Assembly (NCBI GenBank): GCA_949126835.1
Contig: OX421497.1
Span: 19,927,909 to 19,991,908 of the forward strand
Direction of reading: 5' to 3'
DNA length: 64,000 nt
From: Anisus vortex
Taxonomy: Eukaryota > Mollusca > Gastropoda > Planorbidae
Below, piece after piece: positions 23,376 through 34,527 of the stretch. The notes beneath the pieces are model-generated. The model saw only the letters and a list, made by a program, of their open reading frames with translations, was not told the DNA's origin and did not search any database. A program made the position numbers and the translations under genes. Each line of letters opens with the position of its first letter. The first letter of the stretch is position 1.

Positions 23376-23795
23376 AGAGAGAGAGGGATAGTGAGAGAGA
23401 AAGAGAGAGGGATAGTGAGAGAGAGAGAAAGGGATAGTGAGAGAGAGAAAGGGATAGTGAGAGAGAGAAAGGGATAGTGAGAAAGAGGGATAGTGAGAAA
23501 AAGAGAGAGGGATAGTGAGAGAGAGATAGTGAGAGAGGGATAGTGAGAAAAAGAGAGAGGGGGATAGTGAAAGAGATAGTGTGAGAGAGAGAGAGAGAGA
23601 GGGGGGGATAGTGAGAGAGAGATATATAGAGAGAGGGATAGTGAGAGAGAGGGATAGTGAGAAAGAGAGGGATAGTGAGATAGATAGAGAGGGATAGTGA
23701 TAGAGATAGTGAGAGAGAGAGGGGCAGTGAGAGAGAGGGATAGTGAGAGGGAGAGTGACAGTGAGAGAGAGAGAGAAGAATAGTGAGAGAGACTT
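23376..23795. repeat. Purine (GA)n array with GGGATAGTGAGA units
   Basis: GAGAGAGAGGGATAGTGAGA-type units of varying length make an almost pure purine plus strand for about 420 bp. Long minus-strand open frames (up to 233 codons, serine/leucine repeats) are artefacts of the low complexity. Confidence 0.92.
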
Positions 23796-23817
23796 GTAAT
23801 GTATGCCATTCGCTAAT

Positions 23818-24075
23818 ACAGACACGCACACACAGACGCACACAGACACACATACAGACACACACACAGACAGACATACAGACACACCGACACACACAGA
23901 TACACATTCAGACATACACACAGACATACACACAGACACACAGACACACACACATACAGATACACATACAGACACACACAGACACACATACAGACACACA
24001 CACAGGCAGACACATATACACACTCAGACACACACAGACACACCCAGACGCACACATACTCACACAAACTCACAG
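23818..24075. repeat. (ACACAGAC)n array
   Basis: ACACACAGACACACATACAG-type repeats follow directly after the purine array. All frames through it on both strands are simple repeats. Confidence 0.92.
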
Positions 24076-25375
24076 AAAACGTCCTTCTCCTTGTCAAACA
24101 ATCCCAGTTACAGACGTGTTTGTCTTACAAAGCTACACGTAGCAATAGACTTTGGACTATTTCGTCATACATATGTTGCTATTCACGTTAGCACACATAC
24201 AAATATAAGAGTCGTACATATGAGAACACAGAAATCTAACACCATGAAAATAGACTTTTTCTGTTCACGTTAACGAGGAATAGCTAAAACATAAAATACA
24301 TTTTCCTATAGACAGTGCTGGTTTATCTCGATTCGTATTTCAAGTTTAGAATTGAAGTACCTAAACGTTGATCCTAATTACTAGAGAAACTACTTATTTA
24401 TTTAGTTTTTAGTTCTGACCTTATTTCGTGTATTTACGATTGAATCACTAAATTGAATTAGTTTAAAGCTGATCGCATTTAAGTGTTTACCATAAAACAT
24501 CTAAGTGTTTATCAGAATGCATCAAAGTGTTTATCAGAACACATCTAAGTGCTTATCAGAACAAATGTAAGTGCTTATCAGAACAAATCTACGTGTTTAT
24601 TAGAACACATCTTATCAGAACGCATCTAACGCATCGTATTTAAAATAGCGCATTGCAACTTCTTTTCGGTCCATGCATACTGGGAACTTCGAGTAGGAAC
24701 TGTGATGAAGAGCTTCCGCCCATTAAATGACTCTCGTTTTGGAACCATTCCTCTAAGATAGGAAGTTACAGTAACGCTCACAAAGATGTGCATATATAAT
24801 TTAGTGTATTTGCTAAATGACAGGGTGCAAATGGATATATTTGTGTGATAATATCTCACAACGCAATGCAAACTTGTTTGAAACAATTTAATGATTCTCA
24901 TTTAACGTCGTTTGTGGTTTAATTTATTTCTTAGTCAACTTTTCTCTTCAGCAGGAATGTATATGTTTTAAAACTTTCCCAATGGCTTGAGGATAGAAGA
25001 GTCTATAAATGCCTGTAAGAGATTACGACTTTTCATGTATTAAAATATTACAATCTTTGATCTAAAGAAAAAACAATAAAACTCCTTCCAAAATTTCCCA
25101 GACTGATAAAATGATCAATAAGAAAATACAAATATATTTGATTTGGAGCTATAAATAGGATTTGTGGGACACCCATTTTCTCAATGAATGATGTAAACTA
25201 TGTGCTAGAGATACAGAGAGAAATAAAAGAGGATGGGAGAGAGAGACAGAGTAAAGGAGTGTGAGTGAAAATGAAAGAGTGAGACAGGGAGAAGATAATC
25301 TATAGATCGAGAGAATGGGAGAAGATTTAGTTTGATGGAGTCTTGAGAAGCAAACACACAAATAGACAAATATTG
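24076..25375. other. Spacer with a 22-bp repeat at 24485-24625
   Basis: AAGTGTTTATCAGAACACAT and variants repeat about six times at 24485-24625. The rest shows no gene. A 91-codon minus-strand frame at 24626-24901 has no recognisable domain. Confidence 0.55.
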
Positions 25376-26279
25376 AGAAATACAGAGAGATAAATACAGA
25401 GAGATAAATACAGAGAGATAAATACAGAGAGATAAATAGAGAGAGATAAATACAGAGAGATAAATAGAGAGAGATAAATACATAGAGATAAATACAGAGA
25501 GATAAATACAGAGAGATAAATACAGAGAGATAAATACATAGAGATAAATAGAGAGAGATAAATAGAGAGAGATAAATACAGAGAGATAAATACATAGAGA
25601 TAAATAGAGAGAGATAAATACAGAGAGATAAATACAGAGAGATAAATAGAGAGAGATAAATAGAGAGAGATAAATAGAGAGAGATAAATACAGAGAGATA
25701 AATACAGAGAGAGATAAATACAGAGAGATAAATAGAGAGAGATAAATACAGAGAGATAAATAGAGAGAGATAAATAGAGAGAGATAAATACAGAGAGATA
25801 AATAGAGAGAGATAAATAGAGAGAGATAAATACATAGAGATAAATAGAGAGAGATAAATAGAGAGAGATAAATACAGAGAGATAAATACATAGAGATAAA
25901 TAGAGAGAGATAAATACAGAGAGATAAATAGAGAGAGATAAATACAGAGAGATAAATAGAGAGAGATAAATAGAGAGAGATAAATACAGAGAGATAAATA
26001 CAGAGAGATAAATAGAGAGAGATAAATAGAGAGAGATAAATACAGAGAGATAAATAGAGAGAGATAAATACAGAGAGATAAATAGAGAGAGATAAATAGA
26101 GAGAGATAAATACAGAGAGATAAATACAGAGAGATAAATACAGAGAGATAAATACAGAGAGATAAATAGAGAGAGATAAATAGAGAGAGATAAATACAGA
26201 GAGATAAATACAGAGAGATAAATACAGAGAGATAAATACAGAGAGATAAATACAGAGAGATAAATACAGAGAGATAAAG
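25376..26279. repeat. 14-bp minisatellite GAGAGATAAATACA, about 64 copies
   Basis: Nine hundred bases of GAGAGATAAATASA units are visible, with S = C or G and a rarer TACATAGA variant. Since all three minus frames lack stops, frames of up to 338 codons appear, all serine/leucine/tyrosine repeats, and none is a gene. Each unit contains a GATA core. Confidence 0.96.
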
Positions 26280-26633
26280 AGAAAGTATTGAGTTCTAATC
26301 TTGATGCTGTAGACTGTGCACGAATGATAACCTTGACATTCACAACAATTACAAAAAATAAGGGAATTAAGTTATCACACGCATTACCATCACTTAGAAA
26401 GAGTACCGTCTAGGTCTAGTTATTAATCATTAGATATATATATTATTCATTTAAAAGATGGTTTTATCAATTTAGAACACAAAAGCAATATAAAGTCGAG
26501 CCGAAAATGTCACATTTGTTCCGTTATTCAAAATCTTCCCCTAACTTGTCTGCCCATTGGTTCCAACAGAAATCACGTGACTTCATTGAAAATAGTACCA
26601 ACTACATGGGAAGCAACAATGTTCTCTCTATAG
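26280..26633. other. Spacer, nothing recognised
   Basis: AT-rich DNA between the array and the hAT element, without a recognised feature. Confidence 0.5.
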
Positions 26634-28302
26634 CAAGGGTCGGCAACGTTTCGCTAATGTTGTGCCAAACTAGGATTTCTAAATGCGTGCCAACAACCTA
26701 AATGTCAACCTGCTCTATTATACTTGTTTTATTATTTTGTATACGACAATTAATTTAACTCCGTGGCATAACCAAGGCCGAAAGCAAAGAACATTTCTAG
26801 AGAAAATCGTTAAAGTGTTTTAATATTTAAAATTAACGTGTTAGGGATTATAATTCTTTTTATTTGTATTTATACCAAATACAATATTTATTACTAAATT
26901 TTCACATGTTTATTTTAATTTTATTTTCACATGTAGTCTAGTTCTTTTGTAAACATTATAAATTATCATTGGGATGTCAAGATGAGCAACTGCTAATGTT
27001 GATTATATTTTGTTCTCAGTTATAACTGAGATTTTCATTAATTTATTCAACCTATCGAGGAAAGAAAGAATTATCGTTAAGTGGAATTGATACGTAGTAA
27101 TCATTCAAACTGGGTAGTTAATGTAATGTTTAAGAAATTGGCATATAATGTTTTAGTCATATAATATTTATATAATTTTAAACTACTTTTTACAGTTTGG
27201 TCATTATAAAGTTATAAGTTGTAGGCCATTTAGTCTTTTATAAAAGAAAAATAATAAATATTATATTAGAAATATTAGAACAAATAAAACGGGTTAATTA
27301 TATCCCTTTCAGTAAAATAAAGTTTATAAATGTAATAATAATAATGATAATAGTGCTTGTATAACGTATATCCCGCTGATGGCAGTTCTATGAACTGACG
27401 ACAGTTGCAGAATACAGACAAAGAACATGAGTCTTCGGCCGGCTACTGAAGGTGTCAAAGCTATGGCTCTGGCGAAGCTGTAGTGGGAGGTGATTCCAGG
27501 CGGACGGTCCCGCTTAGGAGAATGAACGTTGGCCATCGGACACTAACCTGGCAAGAGGGATCCGAAGAGTCAGCGTGTCAGAAGCCGAGCGAAGTGGACG
27601 GGATTGGGTGTAGAGCTCAAGAAAGGAGCGAAGGTAATCCAGGGCAGAGTCATTCGACACTTGTAGCAATTATAGAAGATGAGCATAAAAACTATTTGAA
27701 ATGTAATTAGTCTGTGTCAATTAATGAGCGCCTTGTCGTACTCTCCGCTATTATTAATAATGGCAGATACATATTTAGTCATTTCTGAATAGTGAAGTGT
27801 AAGTGATCTCTTTGAATGCTTAACACTGCTTTCATGTGCAATATTATTTCACAAGTGTAAGTTAAATATAAAGCTGAAAGAAGAGAGAATGAATGTCTGG
27901 CAGTTGAGAATAGCAGACGACTTCCTTAAGCACCTTCCTTCCAGATTTTCCCACAAATTGGCATTTCGATGCCCATTGTTTTTGGATGTTTAAAATTCAA
28001 CTGGCAGCGTTTTAAAATCTTCAATATTTCTTCTTTAAATTGATTTCACTCAAGATATAAGTAAATCCATTTCAGTGATCTAACAGGTCAAAGATTGTTT
28101 GACCCCGTCCTTGTAAATGCGTTCAACTCACTGAAATATGTCGCTATGTCATTCAAAAACATCGGCTTCAACAGTCAGTTTTCCTCATTTATAACCGGGG
28201 AAATAAAGATTATAAAAAACAACTCTTGGCGTCCATCGCGTGCCCTTGAAAATCGCTCTGTGTGCCAAGGTTGACACACGTGCCTTAGGGTGCCGATCCC
28301 TG
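26634..28302 (-). mobile_element. Decayed hAT transposon, 1669 bp
   Basis: The left end CAAGGGTCGGCAACG and right end GGTGCCGATCCCTG are imperfect TIRs. The flanks CTCTATAG (26626-26633) and TTCTATAG (28303-28310) match at 7 of 8 positions, an aged hAT duplication. Transposase relics read on the minus strand at about 28175-27705. A segment at 27055-27310 ending AAACGGGTTAATTATATCCC is shared with three other hAT elements here. A GC-richer island of unknown origin sits at 27360-27650. Confidence 0.85.
27705..28175 (-). pseudogene. hAT transposase relic (C-terminal half)
   Basis: In broken minus-strand frames I read MFLNDIATYFSELN, matching the WLxxxxFLxDxxxxLNELN-type motif of hAT (GTF2IRD2/ZBED-like) transposases. 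Further on, LTYTCEIILHMKAVLSI corresponds to the FGSTYxCEQxFSxMK dimerisation region. Stops and frameshifts separate these pieces. The same motifs appear in better shape in the plus-strand relic at 47240-48172, so the two are copies of one family. It is non-functional. Confidence 0.7.
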
Positions 28303-28417
28303 TTCTATAGAACTTCGTGCGCTAAATCACTTGGCTTACAAATTTCTCATCTTTCCACTGTAGTACTTTTTCGCCATCTTTGACCTCAACAAATAAGCTT
28401 AGTATCCTTTCTTTTTT

Positions 28418-28625
28418 CTGTACCAGATCTATATAGTCTGTCTAAACATGTAAGCTATTCTTGTACCAGATCTATATAGTCTGTCTAAACATGTATTCTT
28501 GTACCAGATCTATATAGTCTGTCTAAACATGTAAGCTATTCTTGTATCAGATCTATATAGTCTGTCTAAACATGTATTCTTGTACCAGATCTATATAGTC
28601 TGTCTAAACATGTATTCTTGTACAG
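28418..28625. repeat. Minisatellite, 36-46-bp units with ATCTATATAGTCTGTC
   Basis: The unit TACCAGATCTATATAGTCTG plus TCTAAACATGTATTCTTG repeats about five times. A longer variant carries an extra AAGCTATTC. Confidence 0.88.
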
Positions 28626-29953
28626 TAGGCCTACTTTAAAACAAACCTGTATATCATACAAATTATACTTTCCGGCACCCCTCTGTAATTTACTTAGACT
28701 TAACAGTTTCACTGTCGTTAGATCACTCCAACAGCAACTATTACTTAATATTCTATTGCTACATAAGCAAGACTCGGTATACATTATTAGTGTAGATTCA
28801 AAGCCTATATATTATGAATTGTCATGACGACTAATATTATAAGTTTTGCTCCAAAACTTATACTTTGTCTTAGCCTTAGCCGACAGCAGTGTTTTTGTGC
28901 GTCAAGTACAACATGGCGGTTTCCGATTGCAGGACAAGGGCGCATCCATTGTCTTGCGAGATAGATAGGAGCCTTATACAAACATAAATATTTCTAAGTT
29001 AGAATTTAATGCCTTTTATATTTCTGTTTGCCCTTCTTTCATCTAGTGTTTCTAAGTTTAGTGATTTAACTATTGGTGCTATTCTTGTCAGTTTTGGATA
29101 GTCACTTTAGTAGTTTGTTGATGGAAATAATACCATTGAACGGAAACTCTTGTAAACAACAAACGCATTTAAAGCAACAACAAAGAATACGATAAATTCA
29201 TAGTTGACAGACCAAATAAAAAAGACAAAGCGTGATAACTCCTGCAATACATGAAATTACTGCCCCTGAAATAATTTAGTATTGTCATAGAAGTAACGTA
29301 TCTAGAGACTTCTAATTTATACTAGAAGATTAAATAATTTCATGTAGTAAAGTAAAGATAGTTTACACTTTAATTTAACTTTTATGATCCTTTGTATTAT
29401 CTATAAATTTGGCAGTAAATCAAAATGGCCACGACTCAGTTTCCGTTTGTTGGAATAAAAAAACCAAGTCTCTACTTTATCCTGTAATCTGTTACCAGAC
29501 CCAGCATTCCATTACTGAAATGCCGGATGCTACAGGTGCCTGTTTGTAAAGAAATAAATCATAATATACGCTCGTATCAGATAAATAGTTTATTTATCAA
29601 AACACATGTTTTACGTTGGCCATAAAAACATAGAAACTACAAGCTATGTTTACCTTGTACAATGTAAAAATAATTCATTCATACGGGTTCTAAATTATAT
29701 TTCAACATTCCTGTTTCTTCCTACACCCCAGCCACTTTTTAACTTGTATACATTTCTCGTGGACATTTGATGGGATTTTTACTGAACTATAAGACAGACA
29801 AACAAACAGACAGAATAGTAAACAACACTGCTACAACAAATGTCTGGTTTCTGATTTGTAAATACAAAACTATTTTTTGGCTTTAACTCGATGAAAGGCT
29901 GCATTTAGACAGAATATCTGCAAACCATTAGGTCGAAATTAAACGTTCTGACG
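28626..29953. other. Spacer, nothing recognised
   Basis: AT-rich DNA with overlapping short frames of about 70 codons on both strands at 28566-28827, none with a recognisable domain. Confidence 0.45.
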
Positions 29954-30490
29954 AGAAACAGGAGATTAAGTATCAATGGGGAAACAGCGCTAGAAACAGC
30001 AGATTAAGTCTCAATGGTGAAACAGCGCTAGAAACAGCAGATTAAGTCTCAATGGTGAAACAGCGCTAGAAACTCCAGATTAAGTCTCAATGGTGAAACA
30101 GCGCTAGAAACAGGAGATTAAGTATCAATGAGGAAACAGCGCTAGAGACAGCAGATTAAGTCTCAATGGTGAAACAGCACTAGAAACAGCAGATTAAGTC
30201 TCAATGGTGAAACAGCGCTAGAAACTCCAGATTAAGTCTCAATGGTGAAACAGCGCTAGAAACAGGAGATTAAGTATCAATGAGGAAACAGCGCTAGAGA
30301 CAGTAGATTAAGTCTCAATGGTGAAACAGCGCTAGAAACAGCAGAATAGGTGTCAATAGTGAAACAGCGTTAGTAACAGCAGATTAAGTCTCAATGGTGA
30401 AACAGCGCTAGAAACAGGAGATTAAGTATCAATGGTGAAACAGCGCTAGAAACAGCAGATTAAGTCTCAATGGGGAAACAGCTCTAGAAA
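29954..30490. repeat. 38-bp minisatellite, about 14 copies
   Basis: The unit GAAACAGCAGATTAAGTCTC plus AATGGTGAAACAGCGCTA repeats across the interval. Variants (ACTCCAG, ACAGGAG, ATGAGG) recur in the same order, suggesting a higher-order unit of about five monomers that was itself duplicated. Confidence 0.92.
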
Positions 30491-30567
30491 CAATAGATTT
30501 GGCTTTATCTACGAGTAAGAAAAAATAAACACAACGGCTGGATTAGGTGAGATATAGAATGCTTACA

Positions 30568-30940
30568 GGACCTGGGGTAAAACGAGATACTTAAGGGAAA
30601 AAACCCTGTCGTATCAAAGATAACATTGACATGTAAACGACATTCTGTGTACTGAACAAGCAAGTAGTGGACAACAATGTCACAACAAAAAAATATGAGA
30701 TTTGTTAGTTTCAACAGAGACACAAATGATTTGTTGGGCTAACCGTATTTTCCCGTTTTGCCCCATGCCTGGGGTAAAACGAGACATACGCTGGGGGTAT
30801 GCTAAATCAAATGTCAGTCGTCGCAGAGTTTACAAACGAAAACTGGGGCTATGTTTCTTTCATCCAGACCTGCACAGCTGTAGTGTGCCCGCCTGTTACA
30901 GTCACCTTGACAGGGTACCCAGTTTTCTGCACTCTCAGAG
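30568..30940 (-). mobile_element. Fragment of a pogo/Tigger-like DNA transposon
   Basis: Starting at ACCTGGGGTAAAACGAGAT, about 150 bp match the adjacent MITE at 30943-31110. A second internal CTGGGGTAAAACGAGAC occurs at about 30770. The remainder encodes the tail of a protein with a PHD-like zinc-binding motif on the minus strand. This looks like the 3' part of an autonomous element, with the neighbouring MITE as its deletion derivative. Confidence 0.55.
30814..30940 (-). pseudogene. Transposase tail with a PHD-like CxxC...HxxC...CxxC motif
   Basis: The minus strand reads NWVPCQGDCNRRAHYSCAGL and then PVFVCKLCDD before a stop at 30814. The spacing of Cys and His (CxxxC, HxxC, CxxC) is that of the C-terminal zinc-binding tail found in pogo/Tigger-type transposases and in PHD fingers. 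The upstream catalytic part is not present in the window, because the frame runs into the adjacent MITE. It could instead be a captured host exon. Confidence 0.5.
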
Positions 30941-30942
30941 TA

Positions 30943-31535
30943 GGGGAACCTGGGGTAAAACGAGATACTTAAGGGAAAAAACCCTGTCGTATCAAAGATA
31001 ACATTGACATGTAAACGACATTCTGAGTACAGAACAAGCAAGTGGTGGACAATAATTACACAACAAAAAAAAGATGAGATTTGTTTGTTTCAAAAGAAAC
31101 ACAAATGATTTATTGAGTTAACCGTATTTTCCCATTTTGCCCCATTGTTTTGTCCTGTTTTACCCCAACATAACCTTGTTCACAAAGCCTCCAAACCACA
31201 CACTGCCCTGCTTAAGTAGGTCAAACTTAGATATCTATTACCATTGCCCACACAAATATCTATCAGAATGTTAATTCTTGTTTGACAAATCTGTATTTTT
31301 TTTCTTAATGAACACATTTGCATCGTTACCATAAAAATAGATCAAAATATTTAAAATTGAAATATTTGCCTCTCACTGACGCACGCAGCTCAGCCAAACA
31401 AAATGGATTTTGCCGACAATGCACTATCACGTGATCTCTTTAATAGACTAATTTCTAAAGCGCTCCGACTTTCTGTTTTTCAGTAATTCGTGTGTCTCGT
31501 TTTACCCCGCTATCCCATTTTACCCCAGTTTCCCC
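30943..31535. mobile_element. Tc1/mariner-type MITE, 593 bp, with TA flanks
   Basis: The left end GGGGAACCTGGGGTAAAA and right end TTTTACCCCAGTTTCCCC are inverted repeats with one mismatch over about 18 bp. TA dinucleotides flank it at 30941-30942 and 31536-31537. Subterminal copies of GGGGTAAAACGAGA / TCGTTTTACCCCG repeat the motif, as is common for transposase-binding sites. It has no coding capacity. Confidence 0.8.
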
Positions 31536-31537
31536 TA

Positions 31538-32785
31538 ATACATTATCATATAATCTGATCATTTAAATATTTTTGTTATTTGTATATATGTACATTGTTT
31601 AGGCTATACTGCAATTGTATACATATTCTGATTATGTTAAATTACTTTTATTTACACAATTATTGTCTCTACAGTGCATATAATTAAATTATGTTTATAG
31701 AACGTTGTGGACATTTTTATTCTGGTATGAAAATAGAAATTTCGGGTTCTGTTTTGAAATGTGACTTGACATTCTATTAGTTTTACAGACCGTAGTGGTT
31801 TGTTCTATTTGCATTGATTTGTGCTACTACGGTAAATTTAGTTATATACTGAAATAAGATTATTTTGACTTGATTAAGACGATGTCATAATGCATTCACT
31901 GTGGTCTTACTCAATTAATCAATTTATTACTTAAATAATCTTTATTTGGCTCGTACATGACTTTAATTCAAATCATTCTGGAGAGAAATAAAACACCAGT
32001 AGATTGTTATCAGCTTCCGTGAGATCGATTGATAAATTATTGAGTCTTGATTGCCTCCTAACTGTTTCACTAATTGAGTCCTTGGGTCAATTTATGTCTA
32101 CTTATGTTTGACACTATTGTGTCCAGAATAATTCAACTAGAAACGTTGGTGCTATTTAATCTGTTAGACACAGGGCTGAGACGTAATCGCATAAAGTCTA
32201 TTTCAATAAATAGTCCTATTCTATAAAAAAAATATCACCTTTTTCAAAACAGTTGTAAACTCTTTAGCAAAACAAACAATATATACTTACAAAATATGGA
32301 CAAGAAGTATCCTTTAAAAAAAAATTAATCTGAGAGCAAATATTCAGTTTCTATGTTTTAAAACGTTAATCTTGGCTATGTATAAAAGAAATATATTGAA
32401 ACCTACACAGAACAATTGGATCCGTTGTCTAAAGATGTTTATTAAGAGCACGATTTTATTCATGCCTAAAGCAAGCATCTGTATATAGTTAACGATGAGG
32501 GGAAGGGAGGTAGTGGGTGATTTCTAAATCATGTAATATAACGGTTTCAAATATGTTCATTTCTTGTCCCCTGAAGCGCCGCAGACGTCATAGCATCCAT
32601 ATAGTGGACATAGAATAGGTTTCATTAAGAGATAATTGTAACTTGTAACTAAATAACAGGAAAGGATGTTGTTTTTATGCTAGAGCTATATTACTTTCTA
32701 TGCTCATTATAGTCTCATCAATGACATAATATGTATTGTTATTACTTAGTGTTAAGAAGTGATTGCAATAAAAGTCTCTGTTCTT
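31538..32785. other. AT-rich spacer, nothing recognised
   Basis: No gene, RNA or clear element was seen. Confidence 0.5.
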
Positions 32786-32789
32786 TTTA

Positions 32790-32912
32790 TTGCCATTAGT
32801 CATTAACATTGCTGTGTCATTGGTCATTAGCATTGCCGTGTCATTGGTCATTAACATTGCCGTGTCATTGGTCATTAACATTGCCGTGTCATTGGTCTTT
32901 AACATTGCCATT
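32790..32912. repeat. 24-bp minisatellite, about 5 copies
   Basis: ATTGGTCATTAACATTGCCG plus TGTC repeats five times. The period of 24 keeps a minus-strand frame open for 78 codons, which is not a gene. Confidence 0.9.
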
Positions 32913-33210
32913 TGTAAACAGGTAAATCAAATCGAATATTTTTAGTTCCAACAAAATGACTAAAATCGAGAACAGAAAAAGGGTCAAAATCATTTCTATA
33001 AATATACATATGTTGATTTTGTTTTTACTTTAGTTTATATACTTTTAAGTTGTGATAAATTGCAAACTAGAAAATTAAAAGGACAATTATATTCTTAAGA
33101 TGAACTTTCTAGGACAATCCAGAATATGCTAATTTAATAATTATGTATTCACCTCTGTCCTTTCATTACTTGGGCCGCAGATTTATATTGAAATATATCT
33201 CAGCTATAAA

Positions 33211-33840
33211 TTAAATGTCTTGTCTGCAACTAAATGTCTGTCTGCAACTAAATGTCTGTCTGCAACTAAATGTCTGTCTGCAACTAAATGTCTGTCTGCA
33301 ACTAAATGTCTGTCTGCAACTAAATGTCTGTCTGCTACTAAATGTCTGTCTGCAACTAAATGTCTGTCTGCAACTAAATGTCTTGTCTGCAACTAAATGT
33401 CTGTCTGCAACTAAATGTATGTCTGCAACTAAATGTATGTCTGCAACTAAATGTATGTCTGCTACTAAATGTCTGTCTGCAACTAAATGTCTGTCTGCAA
33501 CTAAATGACTGTCTGCAACTAAATGTCTGTCTGCAACTAAATGGCTTGTCTGCAACTAAATGTCCGTCTGCAACTAAATGTCTGTCTGCAACTAAATGTA
33601 TGTCTGCAACTAAATGTATGTCTGCTACTAAATGTCTGTCTGCAACTAAATGTCTGTCTCCAACTAAATGTCTTGTCTGCAACTAAATGTCTGTCTGCAA
33701 CTAAATGTATGTCTGCAACTAAATGTATGTCTGCTACTAAATGTCTGTCTGCAACTAAATGTCTGTCTGCAACTAAATGGCTTGTCTGCAACTAAATGTC
33801 CGTCTGCAACTAAATGTCTTGTCTGCAACTAAATGTCTGC
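33211..33840. repeat. 18-bp minisatellite CTGCAACTAAATGTCTGT, about 35 copies
   Basis: The unit is 18 bp, so frames on both strands stay open. Variants (CTTGTCTGC, TGTATGTC, CTGCTACT, ATGGCTTG) recur in a fixed order, giving a higher-order repeat of roughly 110-165 bp. The apparent proteins (LVADRH repeats) are not genes. Confidence 0.95.
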
Positions 33841-34404
33841 CTAAAACTGGACATAACTTTGAGCACTGCATGCGCACTTTAATATATGGTGAGCATCTCT
33901 TCTGGAGAATTGGCAGAATTCCCAGAGGGTTCTCAGAACTCTATTATTTCCTCTTAAAGGCAGAAATAACAAATGTAACAACTGCACAAGATAATGGAAG
34001 TAAATAAAAAAAAATCTCTTATCCCATGGGAACCAATATGCTGGGAGTTTTGATGATTATTTTTGCTCATTTTATTCTGCAATCTTTTATTAGAATAAAT
34101 ATCTGCAGGAGAAAAGAAAATATTCACAAGTGAAGATAAGGCCAAATTATTTACACAAAATTAATCCCCAATAAACAAAATAGGGAAACAAGAATGTTTG
34201 CGCAGACTATCGTAGCCAGGGTTGATTCTAATCATATTTGCCAGAGAAATGTTTTACGTTTATGCAGTAATAAAAAGGCTAACGCTATTCTCCTTGAAAA
34301 TTTGGGTCTTATGAGAAACGAGAAAATTAAAAGGATTGAAAGTAAATCATTAATTGTAAAGTCTGATTTAAAGTTGAACAAGTGAGAGATAGAGAAATGG
34401 ATAA
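33841..34404. other. Spacer, nothing recognised
   Basis: Short frames of about 63 codons at 33954-34145 (minus) and 34194-34385 (plus) have no recognisable domain. Confidence 0.45.
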
Positions 34405-34406
34405 GT

Positions 34407-34527
34407 AAAAAGTAAAGTATCCCGTCGGACCAAACTGATCATATAGAGCCGGTGAAGCAGCTTTCACCAATTTCTGTGGCTATGGTTTACTGGGGGATTG
34501 TGTGGCCATCACAATGCCAATAATTAT
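34407..34527 (-). mobile_element. SINE fragment (tail and body, head missing)
   Basis: AAAGTATCCCGTCGGACCA, GCAGCTTTCACCAATTTCTG and GGGGATTGTGTGGCC match the left part of the SINE at 3924-4193. The tRNA-like head that should lie to the right is absent, so the copy is 5' truncated with respect to its transcript. Confidence 0.75.

Noticed and set aside
23303..24273. Overlapping frames of 94-233 codons on both strands
   Set aside because: They come from the GA and CACAGA arrays. All frames are open because the DNA is low-complexity.
25149..26343. Minus-strand open frames of 228-338 codons (SLYLSLSIYLS repeats)
   Set aside because: They are translations of the 14-bp array in three frames. No start context, domain or composition of a real protein.
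33204..33795. LVADRH / LQLNVC repeat proteins on both strands
   Set aside because: Product of an 18-bp period without stop codons, with no unique sequence to suggest a gene.
33211..33840. CRISPR array
   Set aside because: The short, contiguous repeats have no unique spacers and the DNA is eukaryotic. The same applies to the other tandem arrays.
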